A stretch of DNA of 64,000 nucleotides from Tardiphaga robiniae (GTDB taxonomy: Bacteria; Pseudomonadota; Alphaproteobacteria; Rhizobiales; Xanthobacteraceae). The position numbers and the translations under genes are program-made. The DNA is taken from the NCBI RefSeq assembly GCF_013359755.1, contig NZ_JABMCJ010000093.1, positions 310,001 to 374,000 of the forward strand, read 5' to 3'. Positions 60,538-64,000 of the stretch are shown here, piece by piece (the first letter of the stretch is position 1; every line of letters starts with the position of its first letter). The notes under the pieces were generated by a model. The model saw nothing but the letters and a program-made list of their open reading frames with translations. It did no database searches and was not told where the DNA came from.

Positions 60538-62321
60538 GCGGACACCTGTTCGTCAGCAAGCTTGCGCAACGAAGCTGCGTCGCGACGGCGCGAGAAAGTG
60601 AGGAAGGTCTCGTCCGGCGACGCACGATTGGCGAGATAGGCCTTCAGCAGCCGCTCGACGACGACAGGCGCGTCCTCGGACTTGACGTTCTGATAGACCT
60701 CCTGCCCCACATCGGCCTGCGGGCCGAAGCCGCCGCCGGTGAAGATGTGGAAACCGTCCACGGTGTCGTCGCTATCGTCCAGCGCCACGCGCGCACCGAT
60801 CATGCCGATGTCGCTGATGTAATGCTGCGCGCAGGAATGATGGCAGCCGGTGAGATGGATGTTGATCGGCGTATCGACCTCGACGCGCGTATCACACCAT
60901 TCGGCGATGTTTGTTGCCGTGCGTTTGGTATCCGCATTGCCGAATTTGCAACCGGCGCGGCCGGTGCAGGCGATCAGGCCGGCGCGGATCTCGGTGGTCT
61001 TGATGGCAAGGCCGAGCGCTTCGATGGCTGCAGTCGCCAGCGCAACATTCGCGTCTTTCACACCGGGGATCAGCAGATTCTGCCACACCGTGAGGCGGAT
61101 ATCGCCGTCGCCGAGATCGGCCGCAATCTTCGAAAGCCCCCGCATCTGATCGGTCGTCACCTTGCCCAGCGGCAACACGACGCCGATCCAGTTCAGGCCA
61201 TCCTGCTTCTGCTTGTGCACGCCGACATGCGCCGTGCGGTCGAAGCTTGGGCGCGGCAGCAACGCGTCCGCCGGAACGCGGGTAAACGGCGCGCCGAGCT
61301 TCTCCTCGACGATGGTCAGGAACTTCTCCATGCCCATGCCGTCGATGACGTATTTCAGCCGCGCTTTAAGCCGGTTAGTACGATCGCCGAGATCGATGAA
61401 GACGCGCACGATGGCGTCGGAGACCTTGGTAGAGTCCTCCGGTCTCACGATGATGCCGGTATCGGTGGCGAAATCCTTGTGGCCGGTGATGCCGCCGATG
61501 CCGAGCTTGAACCAGACGCCGGGCGCGACGCCGAAGCCATCTTTCACTTCGACTGCCTGGAAGGCGATGTCGTTGGTGTCTTCCAGCACGGCGATCTTGC
61601 CGGCGCCGTCGAAGGCGACGTTGAATTTGCGCGGCAGGCCATAGAGCGTGCGGTCATTGAGAATGTGATAGTGCCACTCGCGCGCATAGGGCCGCGTGTC
61701 CAGCAGTTCCTGCGGGTCGATGCCCGCGGTCGGCGTGCCGGTGACGTTGCGGATGTTGTCTGCCCCGGAGCCGCGTGAGCACAGACCGAGATCCTGGATA
61801 CCCTCGATCAGTTTCACAGCATTTTTCGGCGGAATCTCGCGCACCTGCAGATTGGCGCGCGTGGTCACATGGGAAAACGGACCGCAGAGCTCGTCACTGA
61901 GATCGGCAAGACCCGCAAGCTGCCAGTGCTTCATGATGCCGTTCGGGATCCGAAGCCGGCACATATAGGAGTCCTGCGTTGGACCCACATAGAAGATGCC
62001 GTAATAGCGCCAGCGGAAATTGTCGGCCGGCGATGGCCGTGCATCGATCGCGGCCTGATCGCGCAGCCGCGGATAGGCGTCGAACGGGTGTTCCTCGCGC
62101 TTCCATTTCTCCTGCTCGACCAGCTTCTTGCCCGACGCAATCGTGCGGTCCTGCGCCTTGATATGCGGCGCATCCGGTCCGGTCGGCTCCGCATTGGCCT
62201 TGGCTGACGCAGCGCCGCCGAGACCCTTGCCGACACGACTGATCTGCAGCCCGGTCGAAAAGCCTTCCAGGTAGCGCTTCTGTTCGTCAGTAAAGTCGAT
62301 GGAGAGCGTTTCAATTTTCAT
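60534..62321 (-). CDS. Siroheme nitrite/sulfite reductase (CysI-like)
   Basis: The 595-aa protein has two ferredoxin-like nitrite/sulfite reductase half-domains. The 4Fe-4S/siroheme cysteines occur as ACTGRAGCKFGNADTKR and TGCHHSCAQHYISDIG, the standard C-x5-C and C-x3-C. Substrate-side residues are in RLRIPNG and the RPSFDRTAHVGVHKQKQDG region. The start MKIETLSIDF is chosen by similarity to family N-termini; the longer upstream frame is not. It is the catalytic partner of the reductase at 58930-60537 and lies downstream of cysNC, indicating assimilatory sulfate reduction. Confidence 0.92.
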   Translation of the reverse strand: MKIETLSIDFTDEQKRYLEGFSTGLQISRVGKGLGGAASAKANAEPTGPDAPHIKAQDRTIASGKKLVEQEKWKREEHPFDAYPRLRDQAAIDARPSPADNFRWRYYGIFYVGPTQDSYMCRLRIPNGIMKHWQLAGLADLSDELCGPFSHVTTRANLQVREIPPKNAVKLIEGIQDLGLCSRGSGADNIRNVTGTPTAGIDPQELLDTRPYAREWHYHILNDRTLYGLPRKFNVAFDGAGKIAVLEDTNDIAFQAVEVKDGFGVAPGVWFKLGIGGITGHKDFATDTGIIVRPEDSTKVSDAIVRVFIDLGDRTNRLKARLKYVIDGMGMEKFLTIVEEKLGAPFTRVPADALLPRPSFDRTAHVGVHKQKQDGLNWIGVVLPLGKVTTDQMRGLSKIAADLGDGDIRLTVWQNLLIPGVKDANVALATAAIEALGLAIKTTEIRAGLIACTGRAGCKFGNADTKRTATNIAEWCDTRVEVDTPINIHLTGCHHSCAQHYISDIGMIGARVALDDSDDTVDGFHIFTGGGFGPQADVGQEVYQNVKSEDAPVVVERLLKAYLANRASPDETFLTFSRRRDAASLRKLADEQVSA

Positions 62322-62795
62322 GCGGGACGAAGCTCCTGCGGGCCACAGCGTGGCTTCAACGGGGATAAGGATCGCGGACCGCACAGGCTCAAGTCAGCGC
62401 GTCGCGCCGGCTTGAATTCTGAAGCGATCCGATCAGCCTCGTTGCTGCGGAAATCCATCTGAACTGGCCGGCGGGCATCAGCGAACGCCGGTTGACTAGA
62501 GACATTCAAGTCTCGTGCCAGATCGTCATCGGGGGAAAAATATCAATAAATCAGGGGATTGAGGTCGAGATCGGGCCGAACCCGGCCGTTCGGTGCCAGC
62601 GTTTGTGCACCGCACGCTCAATAATTAGACGGTGGGAACGTCAATGGCAGCTATCGGTGCGAGGGCCCTTGCGACGAAGGAACCCAGCCTGGCCTCGTGG
62701 CCTTTCGGATTTGTCGCCTCGCCAAGAGGAAAGCTGGCAAGCCAGCTTTCCTTGACCTCATCATGAGGTGCAACAGTGAGCGCGGGCCTAAGCCG
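62322..62795. other. 474-bp intergenic region upstream of the sulfite reductase
   Basis: It holds the promoter of the sulfite reductase operon and the 3' end of cysNC. No coding frame is convincing. Besides the hairpin at 62727-62752, a small stem ACCTCA-TCA-TGAGGT lies at 62755-62769. No riboswitch fold was recognised. Confidence 0.5.
62727..62752 (-). terminator. Hairpin downstream of cysNC
   Basis: AGGAAAGCTGGC and GCCAGCTTTCCT form a perfect 12-bp stem with an AA centre, 44 bases past the cysNC stop; a T-tract is lacking. Confidence 0.55.
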
Positions 62796-64000
62796 TTAGA
62801 CCGCCTCGAACGCCGCCAGATCAGCGGCTCCGTCGTCCAGCACTTGCGTCTGCCGCAGCATGTCCTCGATGCCATCTATCGCGCGCCCCACATCGACCGT
62901 CGACGTGTCGATCCGCAACTCGACCGTCTCCGGCGCCTGATAGTCGTTGGCGATACCGGTGAAGCCCGGCAGGTCGCCGGCGCGGGCCTTGGCGTAATGC
63001 CCCTTGGGATCGCGCTGCTCGCAGATCTCCGCCGGAGTCGCGACATAGATCTCGCGAAATGCAGTATCGACCGCGCTGCGGGCCTCGGCGCGGTCGCCGC
63101 GCGAGGGTGAGACTGCCGCGACGATGGCGATATGACCGTTGCGGGCGAGATGGCCGGCCATCTCCGCCAGCCGCCGGACATTCTCGCTGCGATCGGCGGC
63201 GGAGAAGCCGAGGTCGCGATTGAGTCCGGCGCGCAGCGTGTCGCCGTCGAGCAGGATCGGCGAACCGCCTTTGGCGAACAGACGGTGCTCCAGCGCCCGC
63301 GCCAGCGTCGACTTGCCCGATCCCGGCAATCCCGTGAACCACACCACCGCGCCTTGATGGCGATAGCGCGCCGAACGTTCCTCAGGCTGTAGTGCCGACT
63401 GCACCGGCACGATGTCCGATGACACGACGCGTTGGGCAGCATCGATGGACAGCACGAGACCGCCACCGGCGATCCGGCCGCCGACCTCGATCACGAGACG
63501 TCCGGTGCGCGGATTGTCGACATAGCGATCAGCGGCGACCGGTTGCGACAGTGCGATCTCGATTTCACCGACGTGATTGCGGGCGATCTGCTTGGTTTCG
63601 ACACTGGCCAGTTCGCCGGGATCGATCGCCTTCTCGATCGCGACTACACGGCCGCGCACTTCGCGCACGCCGAGCCGCACCAGGATCGACGATCCCGCTG
63701 TCAGCGGCTGATCGTGCAGCCAGAAGATCCGCGCCCGCAGTCGTCGCGTATCCGATGGCACCACGCCCACATGCGCGATCACGTCGCCGCGCTCGACGAA
63801 CAGTTCGCGGTCGAGCGTGATACCGACGGATCGCCCTGCCCCGTGCTCGCCTTCCAGCGGGGTCGCCGACCAGCGCTCCACGCTCTTGATCTTTGCCCGC
63901 TTGCCGGCGGGCATGATCACCACATCGTCGCCGACAGCCAGATGACCCGCCTCGATACGCCCGGCCACGATGCGCCGGTCATCGAACTTGTAGATCGCCT
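62796..64000 (-). CDS. cysNC: CysNC: sulfate adenylyltransferase large subunit / APS kinase, C-terminal part
   Basis: The gene continues beyond the right edge. The visible 401 codons give the end of the EF-Tu-like CysN GTPase (domains II/III: VVIMPAGKRAKIKSVERW, LDRELFVERGDVIAHVG) and then a complete APS kinase domain: Walker A WFTGLPGSGKSTLARALEHR, ILLDGDTLRAGLNRDLGFSA and REIYVATPAEICEQRDPKGH. The fusion makes APS and phosphorylates it to PAPS. CysD is probably encoded just beyond the window, upstream. The downstream genes on this strand encode the sulfite reductase. Confidence 0.96.
   Translation of the reverse strand, partial: AIYKFDDRRIVAGRIEAGHLAVGDDVVIMPAGKRAKIKSVERWSATPLEGEHGAGRSVGITLDRELFVERGDVIAHVGVVPSDTRRLRARIFWLHDQPLTAGSSILVRLGVREVRGRVVAIEKAIDPGELASVETKQIARNHVGEIEIALSQPVAADRYVDNPRTGRLVIEVGGRIAGGGLVLSIDAAQRVVSSDIVPVQSALQPEERSARYRHQGAVVWFTGLPGSGKSTLARALEHRLFAKGGSPILLDGDTLRAGLNRDLGFSAADRSENVRRLAEMAGHLARNGHIAIVAAVSPSRGDRAEARSAVDTAFREIYVATPAEICEQRDPKGHYAKARAGDLPGFTGIANDYQAPETVELRIDTSTVDVGRAIDGIEDMLRQTQVLDDGAADLAAFEAV

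Noticed and set aside
62322-62795. SAM-type riboswitch upstream of the sulfite reductase
   Set aside because: No conserved riboswitch core could be recognised by eye; only simple hairpins are visible.
1-64000. CRISPR array or insertion sequence
   Set aside because: No series of regularly spaced short repeats and no transposase motif was seen anywhere in the window; the only recombinase is the P4-type integrase.

Overview
The window is high-GC alphaproteobacterial DNA, most likely from the Nitrobacteraceae (Bradyrhizobium, Rhodopseudomonas, Afipia and relatives). Supporting signs are a circularly permuted two-piece ssrA with tag ANDNVRMNEVRLAA, a short-form MetG, an Omp25/31-type barrel, DUF930 and SFPASDP-type small proteins, an acdR-acdS pair, and dispersed intergenic palindromes.

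Layout. (1) 1-10520: end of a TRAP permease gene, an acyl-CoA synthetase, an atypical SDR, then a minus-strand housekeeping run: RlpA lipoprotein, D,D-carboxypeptidase, tmk, holB, metG, tatD and an MBL hydrolase, several joined by ATGA overlaps. (2) 10841-13406: Flp pilin, several very small genes, ssrA, a Lys/Ala-rich basic protein and tRNA-Ser(TGA). (3) 13393-30445: a ~17 kb integrated island bounded by a 14-bp direct repeat, one copy being the 3' end of the tRNA-Ser gene and the other lying just outside a P4-type integrase. Its right half is a minus-strand phage or satellite module: integrase, AlpA regulator, HTH replication-type protein, HK97 capsid, S49 protease and a tail fragment. No terminase, portal or lysis genes were seen. 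Its left half is mostly plus-strand cargo: a three-gene TIGR04255 cassette, an OLD-family ATPase/TOPRIM nuclease behind a hairpin-rich leader, a membrane-anchored protein, and a class III cyclase-like protein coupled to a 68-aa protein. This cargo is the best place to look for an undescribed defence-type system. (4) 30474-42335: mostly small envelope and hypothetical genes, a LysR regulator, a 2-hydroxyacid dehydrogenase, an amidase, and DUF2147 and PheC-like periplasmic proteins. (5) 42389-48022: acdS with divergent acdR (ACC deamination, a plant-interaction trait), a cupin, an RraA-like protein, and pxpBCA (5-oxoprolinase). (6) 48188-64000: a long minus-strand run that includes a sulfur-acquisition region: cysNC, a siroheme nitrite/sulfite reductase, a CysJ-like reductase in which an Fe-S domain stands in for flavodoxin, two SsuABC/TauABC-type transporters, an SfnB-like dehydrogenase, an SsuD-like monooxygenase with its own binding protein, and aliphatic amidase AmiE.

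Together the flanks look like a soil or plant-associated heterotroph that scavenges organosulfur and organonitrogen. The island between the tRNA and the integrase is the horizontally acquired part. All functional assignments rest on motif recognition by eye; no database search was run.
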